DNA from: Gemmataceae bacterium
GTDB taxonomy: Bacteria > Planctomycetota > Planctomycetia > Gemmatales > Gemmataceae
NCBI GenBank assembly: GCA_009691845.1
Contig: SIAJ01000005.1
Coordinates: forward strand, 1 to 64,000
Direction: 5' to 3'
Length of the DNA: 64,000 nt
The position numbers and the translations under genes were made by a program. Positions 1 through 9,454 of the stretch are shown one piece after another. Within the stretch, counting starts at the first letter, position 1. Each line of letters opens with the position of its first letter. The notes under the pieces are model-generated. The model had not been told where the DNA came from. It searched no databases and was given only the letters and a program-made list of their open reading frames with translations.

Positions 1-117
1 CCGGCAGTGGGAATCGGCGAAGAGTTCCGCGCGGATCGCGTCAATGGGAAGTGGCACGGCTCCGTACTGGCGAACGAAGGCCGAATCATTCACGGCAGTC
101 TGGTTCTGGCGATCTGA
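1..117 (+). CDS. 3' end of a CDS that begins before the window; product unknown
   Basis: Open frame from base 1 (PAVGIGEEFRADRVNGKWHGSVLANEGRIIHGSLVLAI) ending at TGA 115-117. Confidence 0.5.
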   Translation, partial: PAVGIGEEFRADRVNGKWHGSVLANEGRIIHGSLVLAI

Positions 118-225
118 TTGTGTCGAGCGGATCTGAGCCAGGCTGGTCGTTTCTCAATTCTTGACGACCTGTGTCCAGCGGTCTTGATTGCCGAACGGGG
201 AAACCCAAGATGACGGTTTCCCCCG

Positions 226-1650
226 ATGCATCCGGCAAACCGCATGACTTCCGCCTCCCGCATCCGCTATCAGGTTCTTCTTCTCGCTTGTTTCCTGTCG
301 GCGTTGACCTATCTGGATCGAGCCTGCTTCGGTGTGGCGGCTCCGACCATCGTCAAGGAATTCGGCCTGGACAGCGTGGCCGACCTGAAGTGGGCCATCA
401 CGGCCTTTGCCATCGCGTATGGGCTGTTTGAAGTACCGACCGGATGGTGGGGCGATCGGTTCGGGCCGCGAAAAGTGCTCATCCGCATCGTGCTTTGGTG
501 GTCGTTCTTCACAGTGCTCACCGGGTTAGCCGGTTGGAAAGTTGCGGGGATCACGTTTGGCGGACTGACGTTCTTGATCGTGGTTCGTTTCATGTTCGGG
601 GCGGGGGAGGCCGGGGCTTTCCCCAATATTGCTCGCGCATTGCAGAATTGGTTTCCGCCAGCAGAGAGAGCACGCGCACAGGGTTTAGTCTGGATGTCCG
701 CCCGGCTGATGGGAGGCCTCACGCCGCTGCTTTGGACGTTTCTGGTGGCCGGCACTTCCATGACCGTGCCGCTGTTGACCTGGCGGCAAGCATTTCTCGT
801 CTTCGGACTTCTGGGGCTGTTTTGGTGCCTGATCTTTGCCCGTCGATTCCGCGATCGGCCGGAACAGCATCCGCAAGTCAACGATCTGGAACGGGCTTAC
901 ATACTCGCAGGACGACAGCCGAGTCCAAAGCACGCCCCAGTACCGTGGGCTTCTGTCTTCTTCCAGCGCAATCTGGTCTGCCTGTATGCGATGTACTTTT
1001 GCATAACCTATGGCTGGTACTTCAACATGACCTACCTGCCGGCCTGTCTGGAACGGCGTTACGGCGTGGATCCGTCCGACATTTTTGGCGCCGTCATGAA
1101 GGGCGGTCCGCTCTGGCTTGGTGCGTTTGGCTGTCTGCTAGGCGGCTTTCTGACCGATGCGCTTTTGAAGCGTGGATCCAGTCTGCGCTGGTCTCGACAA
1201 TTGCCTGGATTCGTCGGCATCGTTCTGTGTTCGATTTGCTATTTCGTGGCCTCCGGAATGCCGAGTGCGTGGTCGTTCGCCCTGGCGATTTCGCTGGCCG
1301 CGTTTTTCAACGACTTCGTGATCGGCGGTGCCTGGGCGACATGTTCGGATGTTGGCGGCAAGCACACAGCCGTAGTCGCGGGGGTTCTGAACACGGCCGC
1401 GAGTGCGGGGGCAGCAATTGCCGGTTGGGTCAGTGGCGTGGTCCTGGATCGGGCCCTGAATGCGAAGGCTCGCCTGCTCGATTCGACCGTGGGCGAGTTG
1501 TCCGCTGATGATCGCACGGCTGCCCTCGTCGTGGGTTATGAAACGAATCTGTTGATCTTCGCCGCTATTACGGCGGTCGCCGCGATCGTATGGCTGGGTG
1601 CCAACGCGGAACGACGATTGCCGGAGCAATGCGGGGAGCCTGAAGCGTAA
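226..1650 (+). CDS. MFS transporter (anion:cation symporter-like)
   Basis: 474 aa, about 12 hydrophobic segments, MFS-like loop GWWGDRFGPRKVL; start could be a downstream ATG. Confidence 0.85.
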   Translation: MHPANRMTSASRIRYQVLLLACFLSALTYLDRACFGVAAPTIVKEFGLDSVADLKWAITAFAIAYGLFEVPTGWWGDRFGPRKVLIRIVLWWSFFTVLTGLAGWKVAGITFGGLTFLIVVRFMFGAGEAGAFPNIARALQNWFPPAERARAQGLVWMSARLMGGLTPLLWTFLVAGTSMTVPLLTWRQAFLVFGLLGLFWCLIFARRFRDRPEQHPQVNDLERAYILAGRQPSPKHAPVPWASVFFQRNLVCLYAMYFCITYGWYFNMTYLPACLERRYGVDPSDIFGAVMKGGPLWLGAFGCLLGGFLTDALLKRGSSLRWSRQLPGFVGIVLCSICYFVASGMPSAWSFALAISLAAFFNDFVIGGAWATCSDVGGKHTAVVAGVLNTAASAGAAIAGWVSGVVLDRALNAKARLLDSTVGELSADDRTAALVVGYETNLLIFAAITAVAAIVWLGANAERRLPEQCGEPEA

Positions 1651-1706
1651 GCGAAGGCGGGACAGTAGAGATAGGGCGAGGTTGCCTTCGCTTACGCTTC
1701 AGGCTC
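1636..1706. repeat. Perfect 22-bp inverted repeat between convergent genes
   Basis: gagcctgaagcgtaagcgaagg (1636-1657) / ccttcgcttacgcttcaggctc (1685-1706). Confidence 0.9.
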
Positions 1707-3048
1707 CACGGCTGGCGGGAAGGTGCTCGGCGACCCGCAAACCACGTACTTTTTCGTTTGCCAAGAAGCGTTCCAGTCGCTCCAACCCCTCGCGAAGTCG
1801 CCCGGCATCCGTGGCGAAACTGAGACGAAAGAACCGCTCGCCCGATGGCCCGAACGGCGAGCCTGGATTGACGAGAACTCTGGTTTCTCTCAGCAGGCGC
1901 TGGGCAAAGTCACTTCCCTTTTCATCATTCGGCACCGGCACCCACAGGAAGAAGCCCGCTTGGGCCGTCCAGGGTTTCAGGCCCATTTTCTGGAGTCGTT
2001 CGCTCACATTCGCTCGGCGCGAAGCGAAATCTTCACGGACCGATTCCGAGGTCCGCATCGCCTGGAATGCCGCTTGTTGGCACAGCGTGGGAACGAACGG
2101 AGCGGTGAGTAACATCGCGGCAGCACATGGCCGCACGAGATGTCGATTGCCCGTCAGCCAGCCAACGCGTGCCGCGCTCAACCCGTGACTCTTGCTAAAG
2201 CTGCCGCACGTGAGAATGCGGGCGTTCGCGTTGGGTAGCGAGGCCAAACGCGTGCGGGCAGGCTCGGATCGCCAGCGATCGAACGAGGCATCCTGGAAGA
2301 TCAGCACATCGTGCTTTCTCGCCCAGAACGCGATTTGTTCAATGTCCTCCGGAGCCAACACGCAGCCGGTCGGATTCGCGGGATCGGCCAAGACGAGCAG
2401 TTTCGCTCCTCGCATCACTTGGGCGAATCGGTCCATGGCGAAGCGGAGTTGCCCCTGGTCGGACCAGGTTGGCACCCAGCGGACCCGTGCTCGGCGATGC
2501 TTCAAGCCAATCGAGAAGATCGGCGAGGTCGGATCGAATAGGACGGCCGCGTCGCCGGGATTGACGAAGGCGTCGATGCACGAGGCGAATGCCCCCGTGG
2601 CTCCGTGCGTGATCAACACCTCGTCGTTCGGATCGTGCTCGACGCCGTGGTTCAACTGAAACTCAGCCGCCAGGTCGGATCGCAATTCGAGCAGGCCCCA
2701 AGGAGGGATGGGTCGCCGTTCATTCAAGCTACGACCCAAGCTCATTGAGATGTCGCACCGGGGCGAACCGAGTACGAAGTCGATGGAGTCCGGCGTGTGG
2801 ATCGCCGGGAGGAGCGCGAAGTCTTCAAGTTCCGCGTACGGAACGGCAAGAGTGCGATCGCTGTAACGGGCAATCGCGTCGTCGGCTCCGCGAAGTTGCC
2901 GGCGAACGGACGGAATGAGTCGGGCCAAGCCGCTGCGTACGAGGAGCTTGCGCCAAAAGAACGAATGGATCACGCGGACGGCCTCCATGCCAGGGAGAAG
3001 AATTGTCCCACGAATCCCCCAATTGAGCAATAGGACCATGCTCGCCAT
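1699..3048 (-). CDS. Class I/II PLP-dependent aminotransferase
   Basis: Motifs ADPANPTGCVLAPEDI, FQDASFDRW, CGSFSKSHGLSAARVGWL (PLP Lys); true start possibly MEAVRVIHSF near 2988. Confidence 0.85.
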   Translation of the reverse strand: MASMVLLLNWGIRGTILLPGMEAVRVIHSFFWRKLLVRSGLARLIPSVRRQLRGADDAIARYSDRTLAVPYAELEDFALLPAIHTPDSIDFVLGSPRCDISMSLGRSLNERRPIPPWGLLELRSDLAAEFQLNHGVEHDPNDEVLITHGATGAFASCIDAFVNPGDAAVLFDPTSPIFSIGLKHRRARVRWVPTWSDQGQLRFAMDRFAQVMRGAKLLVLADPANPTGCVLAPEDIEQIAFWARKHDVLIFQDASFDRWRSEPARTRLASLPNANARILTCGSFSKSHGLSAARVGWLTGNRHLVRPCAAAMLLTAPFVPTLCQQAAFQAMRTSESVREDFASRRANVSERLQKMGLKPWTAQAGFFLWVPVPNDEKGSDFAQRLLRETRVLVNPGSPFGPSGERFFRLSFATDAGRLREGLERLERFLANEKVRGLRVAEHLPASRGA

Positions 3049-3112
3049 AACGGGGCTCGAATCATAAACTTCCCGCTAACGCCACGAACCCTCCTGAAGG
3101 CTCTCGTCACCC

Positions 3113-4489
3113 ATGACCGCACCGACTTACGACAAACTGATCGCTCCCACTGCTGGCACCCGTGCTGTCAATCAGAACGGCACCTGGAAGTTCCCGGACG
3201 ACCCGATCGTCTGCATGTTGCGCGGCGACGGCATCGGGGCCGACGTGAATGGAGTACCGGGGATTTCCGCGGTGGCCATGAAGGTTCTCGATGCGGCCGT
3301 CACGAAGGCCTATGGCGGCAAAAAGAAGCTGGCGTGGTTTGACGTACACGCGGGTGACGCGGCCCGGAACCTCTACAAGCCGGACGTGAAAGACGAGCAG
3401 GTTGCCACTCTCAGCGAAGAAGAGCAGCGCAAGCTCTATCTGCCTGACGACACACTGAAGGCTTTCGAGTATTACGGCCTGGGACTGAAGGGGCCACTCA
3501 CCACGCCCATCGGCGGCGGTTTCCGCTCCATCAACGTCTTCCTGCGTTTCAAGTTCGATCTGTATTCCTGCGTGCGGCCCGTGCGTTACTACAAGGGGGT
3601 CGATGCCCCGAACCGCAACGCGAACAAGGTGGACATGTGCATCTTCCGCGAGAACACCGAAGACGTGTATTGCGGCATCGAGTTCAAGAGCGGCAGCGAT
3701 CGAGCCAAAAAGGTCGTCGCGTTCCTGCGTGAAATGGGTTACGGGCCAGACGTCCTCATGGACTCGGCCGGTATCGGCATCAAGCCGATTTCGCCCGAAC
3801 GCAGCAAGCGGCTCATCAAGATGGCCATCCAGTTCGCCATCGACAAGAAACTGCCGAGCGTGACGCTGTGCCACAAGGGCAACATCATGAAGTTCACGGA
3901 AGGGGCGTTCAAGGACTGGGGCTATGAACTGGCGAAGGCCGAGTTCCGCGACAAGATCGTGACCGAAGATGAAGTCTACAAGGACTTCGGCGGCAAAGCC
4001 CCGGCGGGCAAGGTCGTCATCAAGGACCGCATTGCCGACAGCATGTTCCAGCAGATTCAGCTTCGCCCCGAGGATTACAGCGTGATTGCCACGCCGAACT
4101 TGAACGGCGATTACCTTTCGGATGCAGTTGCCGCTCTCACGGGCGGCATCGGTCTCGCGGCCGGTGCCAACATCGGCGATCGGGCCGCGATGTTCGAGGC
4201 CACGCATGGTACAGCCCCGAAGTACACTGGCAAGAACCTGGCCAACCCGGGTGCTGTGCTACTTTCAGGTGCGTTGCTTCTCGAGTATCTGCAGTGGTTC
4301 GAGGCAGCGGAGTTGGTGAACAAGGCCGTCGAGAAGACCTTTGCCGAAAGCGAAGAGATCGCCCATTCCGGCCCAGGCAAGAAGTTGCATGTGACTTACG
4401 ACATCGCCCGCCAGTTCCCCGGCTACACCGACAAAGACGGGGCCACTAGCAGTGCATTCGCGGAACGGATTATTCACCATATTGGATAA
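3113..4489 (+). CDS. icd: NADP-dependent isocitrate dehydrogenase
   Basis: CMLRGDGIGADV, FRENTEDVYCGIEF, TPNLNGDYLSDAVAALTGGIGLAAGANIGD, FEATHGTAPKYTGKNLANPGA. Confidence 0.95.
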   Translation: MTAPTYDKLIAPTAGTRAVNQNGTWKFPDDPIVCMLRGDGIGADVNGVPGISAVAMKVLDAAVTKAYGGKKKLAWFDVHAGDAARNLYKPDVKDEQVATLSEEEQRKLYLPDDTLKAFEYYGLGLKGPLTTPIGGGFRSINVFLRFKFDLYSCVRPVRYYKGVDAPNRNANKVDMCIFRENTEDVYCGIEFKSGSDRAKKVVAFLREMGYGPDVLMDSAGIGIKPISPERSKRLIKMAIQFAIDKKLPSVTLCHKGNIMKFTEGAFKDWGYELAKAEFRDKIVTEDEVYKDFGGKAPAGKVVIKDRIADSMFQQIQLRPEDYSVIATPNLNGDYLSDAVAALTGGIGLAAGANIGDRAAMFEATHGTAPKYTGKNLANPGAVLLSGALLLEYLQWFEAAELVNKAVEKTFAESEEIAHSGPGKKLHVTYDIARQFPGYTDKDGATSSAFAERIIHHIG

Positions 4490-4499
4490 TCCACAATCG

Positions 4500-4526
4500 T
4501 AGTCGGCACACTTCGTGTGCCGACTA
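4500..4526. terminator. Perfect hairpin just after icd; also member of the TCGGCACAC repeat family
   Basis: tagtcggcacac-ttc-gtgtgccgacta, 11 nt after the icd stop. Confidence 0.7.
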
Positions 4527-4632
4527 TTTGCACATCTCAACACGAATGAATCCAAGAATTCCTCCGCCGCACTCAATCTGCCAGAATGATTTCGATTCGT
4601 GATGTGCTTTGCCACGATGCAAAATTGGGGTG

Positions 4633-6087
4633 TTACAGAATCGGCGACAGCAGCCGGCTGGCGTTCTCCGCCATCTTCGAGATATAGGGCCTTCTCGCAA
4701 AGACTGTGGGATCCAGACGAATCGATACTTCCAGGTCGCGAAGAAACTGCCTTTCCAGTTCGGCCTGAACGTCGGGGGATTCGATCAGGCAAGTCACCTC
4801 GAAGTTCAGGTGCAAGCTGCGATTGTCGAAGTTAGCCGTGCCAACCGAGGCCCACTCATCATCAATCAGCAATGTCTTCGCGTGAATGAAGCCGTTCGTG
4901 TACTGATACACCTTTCCGCCCGCACGCAGCAGTTCGGCCCAATAATATCTCGCAGCCAGGAGTGCCAGCCATTTGTCGGGGCGGAACGGGCAGAGCACAC
5001 GGACATCGCGACCGAGATGGGCTGCCAGACAGAGAGCGTCGAGTATGCCCGCATCCGGAACGAAATATGGCGACGTCAGCCAGACTCGTTTTCGAGAGCG
5101 CATGATGGCCGCGAAATAAACTTCGCGGATCATCTTGCTGTCCTGGTCGGGACCAGACCACGCGACTTGCACGGTCGAAGGTCCCATTGGCGGCACGACT
5201 GGGAAGTACGCATCCGTCGTCAACTCTTCGTCAGCCGAGAAGTCCCAATCTTCCGTGAAGACACGCTGCAAGCCTGCGACGGCCGGTCCTTCGACGCGGA
5301 TGAAGGTGTCCCGCCACGGTCCGAAGAACGGGTTCTTGCCAAGATATTCGTCGCCCAGGTTGAATCCGCCCGTGAAGCCGACCCGGCCATCAACGACCAG
5401 GATCTTCCGGTGATTACGAAGGTTGATCTGGAGTCGCCGACGCAAAGGATTCGACAAGGTACGAAAGGGACGTGCCTGACCGCTTGCACTGGTTAGGATG
5501 TCAACGACAGATCGTTTCAGACTCCAGGACCCGACCGCGTCGAACAAGAAACGAACTTCAACGCCGTTCCGTGCTCGCTCGGCCAATGCCTGCATGAATC
5601 GAATGCCGGACTCATCGCTTCGGACGATAAAAAATTGCAGGTGGACGTGGTGCTTCGCCTGCCGAATGGAGTCGAGCATCGCTTCGTAGGTCTCGGCTCC
5701 CGTGTCGTACACCGTCACCGCATTGCCGATGGTTGCGGGCTGAGCGCCGAGTCGGACGGCTAGCCCAGCCAGGCCCTCGTAGCCGACGTGATCCGAGCGT
5801 TCATCGACCCCGGCCCCTCGAGCGCGAAATTCCGCAGCGTGTCGGCGTTTCTTCCGAATGGGCGCATGGACGCTTTGATAGCCGAAGAGGACAAAGAGAA
5901 AGCAGCCGAGAAACGGGACGAACAGAACTAGCAGGCACCAGGCAAGCGCGGAAGTCGGCTCACGCTTGATGGCGAGAATCCAAGAAATGGTCGCGACGGC
6001 GAGTGCGATATTGATCAGAGCCAGTGAGCCAGTGATGCTCGGCCAGTGAAGCGCAGCGAAGAGGTTGGCGAACATCACGCTCGGCAC
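4633..6087 (-). CDS. cls: Cardiolipin synthase / phospholipase D-like protein
   Basis: N-terminal TM segments plus two HxK(x)4D motifs: HRKILVVDGRVGFTGGFN and HAKTLLIDDEWASVGTANFDNRS. Confidence 0.92.
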   Translation of the reverse strand: MPSVMFANLFAALHWPSITGSLALINIALAVATISWILAIKREPTSALAWCLLVLFVPFLGCFLFVLFGYQSVHAPIRKKRRHAAEFRARGAGVDERSDHVGYEGLAGLAVRLGAQPATIGNAVTVYDTGAETYEAMLDSIRQAKHHVHLQFFIVRSDESGIRFMQALAERARNGVEVRFLFDAVGSWSLKRSVVDILTSASGQARPFRTLSNPLRRRLQINLRNHRKILVVDGRVGFTGGFNLGDEYLGKNPFFGPWRDTFIRVEGPAVAGLQRVFTEDWDFSADEELTTDAYFPVVPPMGPSTVQVAWSGPDQDSKMIREVYFAAIMRSRKRVWLTSPYFVPDAGILDALCLAAHLGRDVRVLCPFRPDKWLALLAARYYWAELLRAGGKVYQYTNGFIHAKTLLIDDEWASVGTANFDNRSLHLNFEVTCLIESPDVQAELERQFLRDLEVSIRLDPTVFARRPYISKMAENASRLLSPIL

Positions 6088-7563
6088 TCAATCCTCCGGC
6101 ATCCAGGCTGCCAGTTTTTCCTGAAGCATCTCGAACGGCACTTCGCCGCCGAGTTTGCGAACGTGCTCGCGAACCCGTTCGATCCGCAGTCGGGCGGGAG
6201 ACACCACGGCACAACCCCGCGACGCTGCTTCCCTCAGCATCTTGGTCGGCCGCATGCCGGCCGTCAGATCGATCACAGCCATGCTGGACTTGAGATAGCC
6301 CGGATGAAGTGGCAGCGTTTGGCCATCGTCGAGCGGGTCTCTCGCACCGTCACGACCGACCACCAGAACGTCGTGGCTGGTGTTGTAAATCGCTTCCCAC
6401 ATGAGTTGTCGGCCGCCGAAGGATTGGCTCATCGACGCCGCGGCCCCCTTGTTCTTGCTGGCCCAGATGAGTGAGGCTCCGCGTGCTTTCAGTGCAAGCG
6501 CAGCCATTCGTGTTAACGGTCCACAACCGGCCAGCAAGACGGCACGGCCCTTCAGAGAACCATCGTTGCCGCGTTCTTTCATCGTTGCTTCGAGTGCGGC
6601 GGTCGCCGCGTTGCCAAGCGTGTTAAACGCCGACCAGCCCCCTTCTGCCGGGATCAGGCCGTCGGCAGCCAGCGTGGGAACACGTGACGAGTCGTCGTAC
6701 ATCGCGATCTCATGGAGCCCTTCAAAGGCATCCTCTTCAAGAAACACGCCCTGCATGCGAACCGCATCCGCGATTTGCTTGAAGTGCTTGCGATTCCCCA
6801 TCTGCACCGGCAACACGCGGTTCGGCGATTCGAGATGAGCGAAGGCGGCGTTGAACAGGCCGGCCGTTACTCGAGCGATCTCCCCTTCGCCCACGACGCC
6901 GAAGAAGCGAGTCTTCTTGGTAATATCGCGACAACGATACACGTCGTTCACGTCGCTAATGGTCGGTTGGCCGGGATATGCCTCCATCCCCCGTTCGATT
7001 GCCGCAGAGATCCACGGAGAGCCGATCTTGCATCCGACCATCGCCAGAATCAATGCAGCCGGGCCGATCCCCATGACCACGGTCGGCACGGGTGGCTTGT
7101 TCAGCAGTTGAACGAGCGGCCAGGCCTCCTCGATCGTGCGTGCCATGCACGTGATTTTGATGACGTCGGGCTTCTTCGTTTGCAGTTGCTTGTAAATCGC
7201 GTCGATATCCTTCGGAGTCCCCTCCAGGTTCGTGTAGGAGATCACGCGTTGGCAGCCGGGGAACGGACGGACCTGATCGGCAACGTCCAACTCGAGTTCG
7301 ACATAATCGGCCTTGGCCATGACGGCGGATCGCAACAGGATCAGTCGCTCGTCATCGGCACCGGCCCATTCGCCGCCATCTCGTGGCCTACGGCAAGAAA
7401 AAAGAATCGGCTTACGGCGAGCGGACACGAGTTCCGCGAGATTGGCGTCTTTGTCGAATTTGTCGAGCCGGACTTCGATGAGGTCGGCTCCCAGCATCGC
7501 CGCGTTCAACATGTCGGCCAGTGCAAGTCGCCGGGATTCCTGTACGATGCTGACACAAATCAT
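6088..7563 (-). CDS. aroDE: Bifunctional 3-dehydroquinate dehydratase / shikimate dehydrogenase (AroD-AroE fusion)
   Basis: N-terminal AroD part (MICVSIVQESRRLALADMLNAAMLGADLIEVRLDKF...ISYTNLEGTP...KITCMARTIEEA) and AroE part (FGVVGEGEIARVTAGLFNAAFAH...ADGLIPAEGGWSAFNTLGNAATAALEATMKERG). Start moved to ATG at 7563 from ORF start 7743. Confidence 0.88.
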   Translation of the reverse strand: MICVSIVQESRRLALADMLNAAMLGADLIEVRLDKFDKDANLAELVSARRKPILFSCRRPRDGGEWAGADDERLILLRSAVMAKADYVELELDVADQVRPFPGCQRVISYTNLEGTPKDIDAIYKQLQTKKPDVIKITCMARTIEEAWPLVQLLNKPPVPTVVMGIGPAALILAMVGCKIGSPWISAAIERGMEAYPGQPTISDVNDVYRCRDITKKTRFFGVVGEGEIARVTAGLFNAAFAHLESPNRVLPVQMGNRKHFKQIADAVRMQGVFLEEDAFEGLHEIAMYDDSSRVPTLAADGLIPAEGGWSAFNTLGNAATAALEATMKERGNDGSLKGRAVLLAGCGPLTRMAALALKARGASLIWASKNKGAAASMSQSFGGRQLMWEAIYNTSHDVLVVGRDGARDPLDDGQTLPLHPGYLKSSMAVIDLTAGMRPTKMLREAASRGCAVVSPARLRIERVREHVRKLGGEVPFEMLQEKLAAWMPED

Positions 7564-7636
7564 GGGGGGGGCACCAGGATGATCGGACCGGAATGATTCC
7601 GGCATTGTACGAACGTGGACAATCAGACCGGAAGGC

Positions 7637-8893
7637 TTAGGGCTTCTTGCCGAAACAGTAGAGCGTCTTCTCGGAGCGAATGAAGAGCTTGCCATCGGCG
7701 ATCGCTGGGCTGGCGTTAAACATCCCCGCCCGGCCGAGTTCATTCACGGCCAGTTTTTCGAACGATGGTTTGGCGGCCAACACGATCGTCTTGCCGGTCC
7801 GCGAAACGTAGTAAATTTTCCCATCCGCAAGGACCGAGGACGCGTACACTTGTTCGATCCGATCGATCTTCTCCTCGTAGACGATCTTCCCGGTCGTCAA
7901 CTCGGCACAATAGGCGATGCCGTTGTTCTCGTGCATCCAATACATGTGCCCATTGTGTAAGGCCGGCGATGTCACGTTCGAGCCTTTCTTGATCGTCCAG
8001 ACGCGATGAGTCTTGGTCACATCGCCACGCCCGCCGACTTTCACGGCCAGGCCACCTCCCGTTCGACCGCCAACGCAATAGACGATTCCCTCGGCGTGAA
8101 TCAGGCTTGGCACCATGTACCAGCCGATGTCCGTGGCACACGACCAGAGTTGATCTCCCGAAATGGGATCAAAACCCAGTACCTTTCCCACCATGGCGAG
8201 TACCAGTTCCGTCTTGCCTTCAGCGGTTTCGACCAGAATCGGCGTATTCCAGGATTCCTTGATCCCCTTCGCTCGCCAGACTTCCTTGCCCGTTTTGGCA
8301 TGGAAGGCGATCAAACTCTCGCTCTCGACGCTCGCGTTGACGATTACGAGATCCTTGAACCGGATCGGCGATGGGCAGGAACCCCAGCCGTTCAGCCCTT
8401 CACCGATGTCTGCCTGCCAAAGTTGCTTGCCGGCATGGTCGAAGGCGAACAGTCCCGTCTTTCCGAAGGAGACGTAGATTCGTTCGTTGTCCGCGATCGG
8501 CGTGCCGGATGCGTAGCCGTGTCCCTCGCGGATGGTGACCTGCTCAGGTAGTTTGGGTGGGACGTCCTTCTTGAACAGTACTTTTCCACTGTCTCGATCG
8601 AGGCAGACAAAGTGGAGCTTGAGGTCTTCCATGGTCCCGGCTCGTGAGCCAGGCTCGTTGAAGCCGGTATATGTGGTCAGATAGATCTTGTTGCCGACGA
8701 CGATGGGACAGGAATTGCCGCCGCCTGGAAGATCGGTCTTCCAAACCATGTTTTCAGTGGTACTCCAAGTGGTCGGCAGGCCCTTCTCCGGACTGATGCC
8801 CTGGCCGGCCGGCCCACGAAACTGCGACCAGTCCGCCAGAGTCGGCGAAGTGATTAGAGCTGGAAGCAAGTAAGCTAATTGACGTAGATTCAC
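7637..8893 (-). CDS. Secreted PQQ-like beta-propeller repeat protein
   Basis: Signal peptide; WSQFRGPAGQGIS...W; repeated blade motifs (GKVLFKKDVP, GKQLWQADIG, GKEVWRAKGI, GDQLWSCAT). Confidence 0.88.
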   Translation of the reverse strand: MNLRQLAYLLPALITSPTLADWSQFRGPAGQGISPEKGLPTTWSTTENMVWKTDLPGGGNSCPIVVGNKIYLTTYTGFNEPGSRAGTMEDLKLHFVCLDRDSGKVLFKKDVPPKLPEQVTIREGHGYASGTPIADNERIYVSFGKTGLFAFDHAGKQLWQADIGEGLNGWGSCPSPIRFKDLVIVNASVESESLIAFHAKTGKEVWRAKGIKESWNTPILVETAEGKTELVLAMVGKVLGFDPISGDQLWSCATDIGWYMVPSLIHAEGIVYCVGGRTGGGLAVKVGGRGDVTKTHRVWTIKKGSNVTSPALHNGHMYWMHENNGIAYCAELTTGKIVYEEKIDRIEQVYASSVLADGKIYYVSRTGKTIVLAAKPSFEKLAVNELGRAGMFNASPAIADGKLFIRSEKTLYCFGKKP

Positions 8894-8935
8894 TCAAGCC
8901 TCTTGAGTTGAAAGCGACTGGTAGAGCTAAAGTCT

Positions 8936-9274
8936 TCAGGTTTTCCAATGCGTCAGACGGCCCATGCCCTTGCCGGCGAGAAATCCGAGAACTGTTCCTA
9001 CCCCCGAAAATATCGCCAGAAAGCCGATGCCCCACACATAGTGGTGAACCGTGTCCGTTGTTCCAAGATGAAGATCCAGAAAGCTCACCCGGTCTGAAGA
9101 ATGTTCCCCAGTATACCCCGGTATCACCAATCGCTCGGTCGTTAGCAGCGCGAACGTGAAAATGATGCCTGCAATCGCGCCGATCGGTAGCAAAACGGCC
9201 GTGAACAGATCGTGTCGCAGGGTCGGGTGCTGCGAAGGTTGTGGCGATTCGGGCGGTGATTGATAAGAATCCAT
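8936..9274 (-). CDS. Hypothetical membrane protein
   Basis: MDSYQSPPESPQPSQHPTLRHDLFTAVLLPIGAIAGIIFTFALLTT...; two hydrophobic segments; start taken at ATG 9274 inside ORF 8936..9421. Confidence 0.6.
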   Translation of the reverse strand: MDSYQSPPESPQPSQHPTLRHDLFTAVLLPIGAIAGIIFTFALLTTERLVIPGYTGEHSSDRVSFLDLHLGTTDTVHHYVWGIGFLAIFSGVGTVLGFLAGKGMGRLTHWKT

Positions 9275-9454
9275 GCTCGAATCACTGCCAGCCTGGAGTG
9301 GGTTTTGAGAAATGTAGTATACATGGCGAATGTCGTGCCATGAAGGTCGAATGCGACATTTATAACTGGCGAGCCGACCGCCTTTCAAGGACGCTTCCCA
9401 ACTGGTAGTCAATATTGACAAAATATCCTTAGCGAATTCCCTATCTCATCCAGC

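Noticed and set aside
3107-4207. 366-aa antisense ORF opposite icd
   Set aside because: High-GC shadow ORF; the plus-strand icd is unambiguous. The same reasoning applies to 4609..5496, 6712..7596, 12085..12909, 27201..28178, 59053..59841 and 60274..61251.
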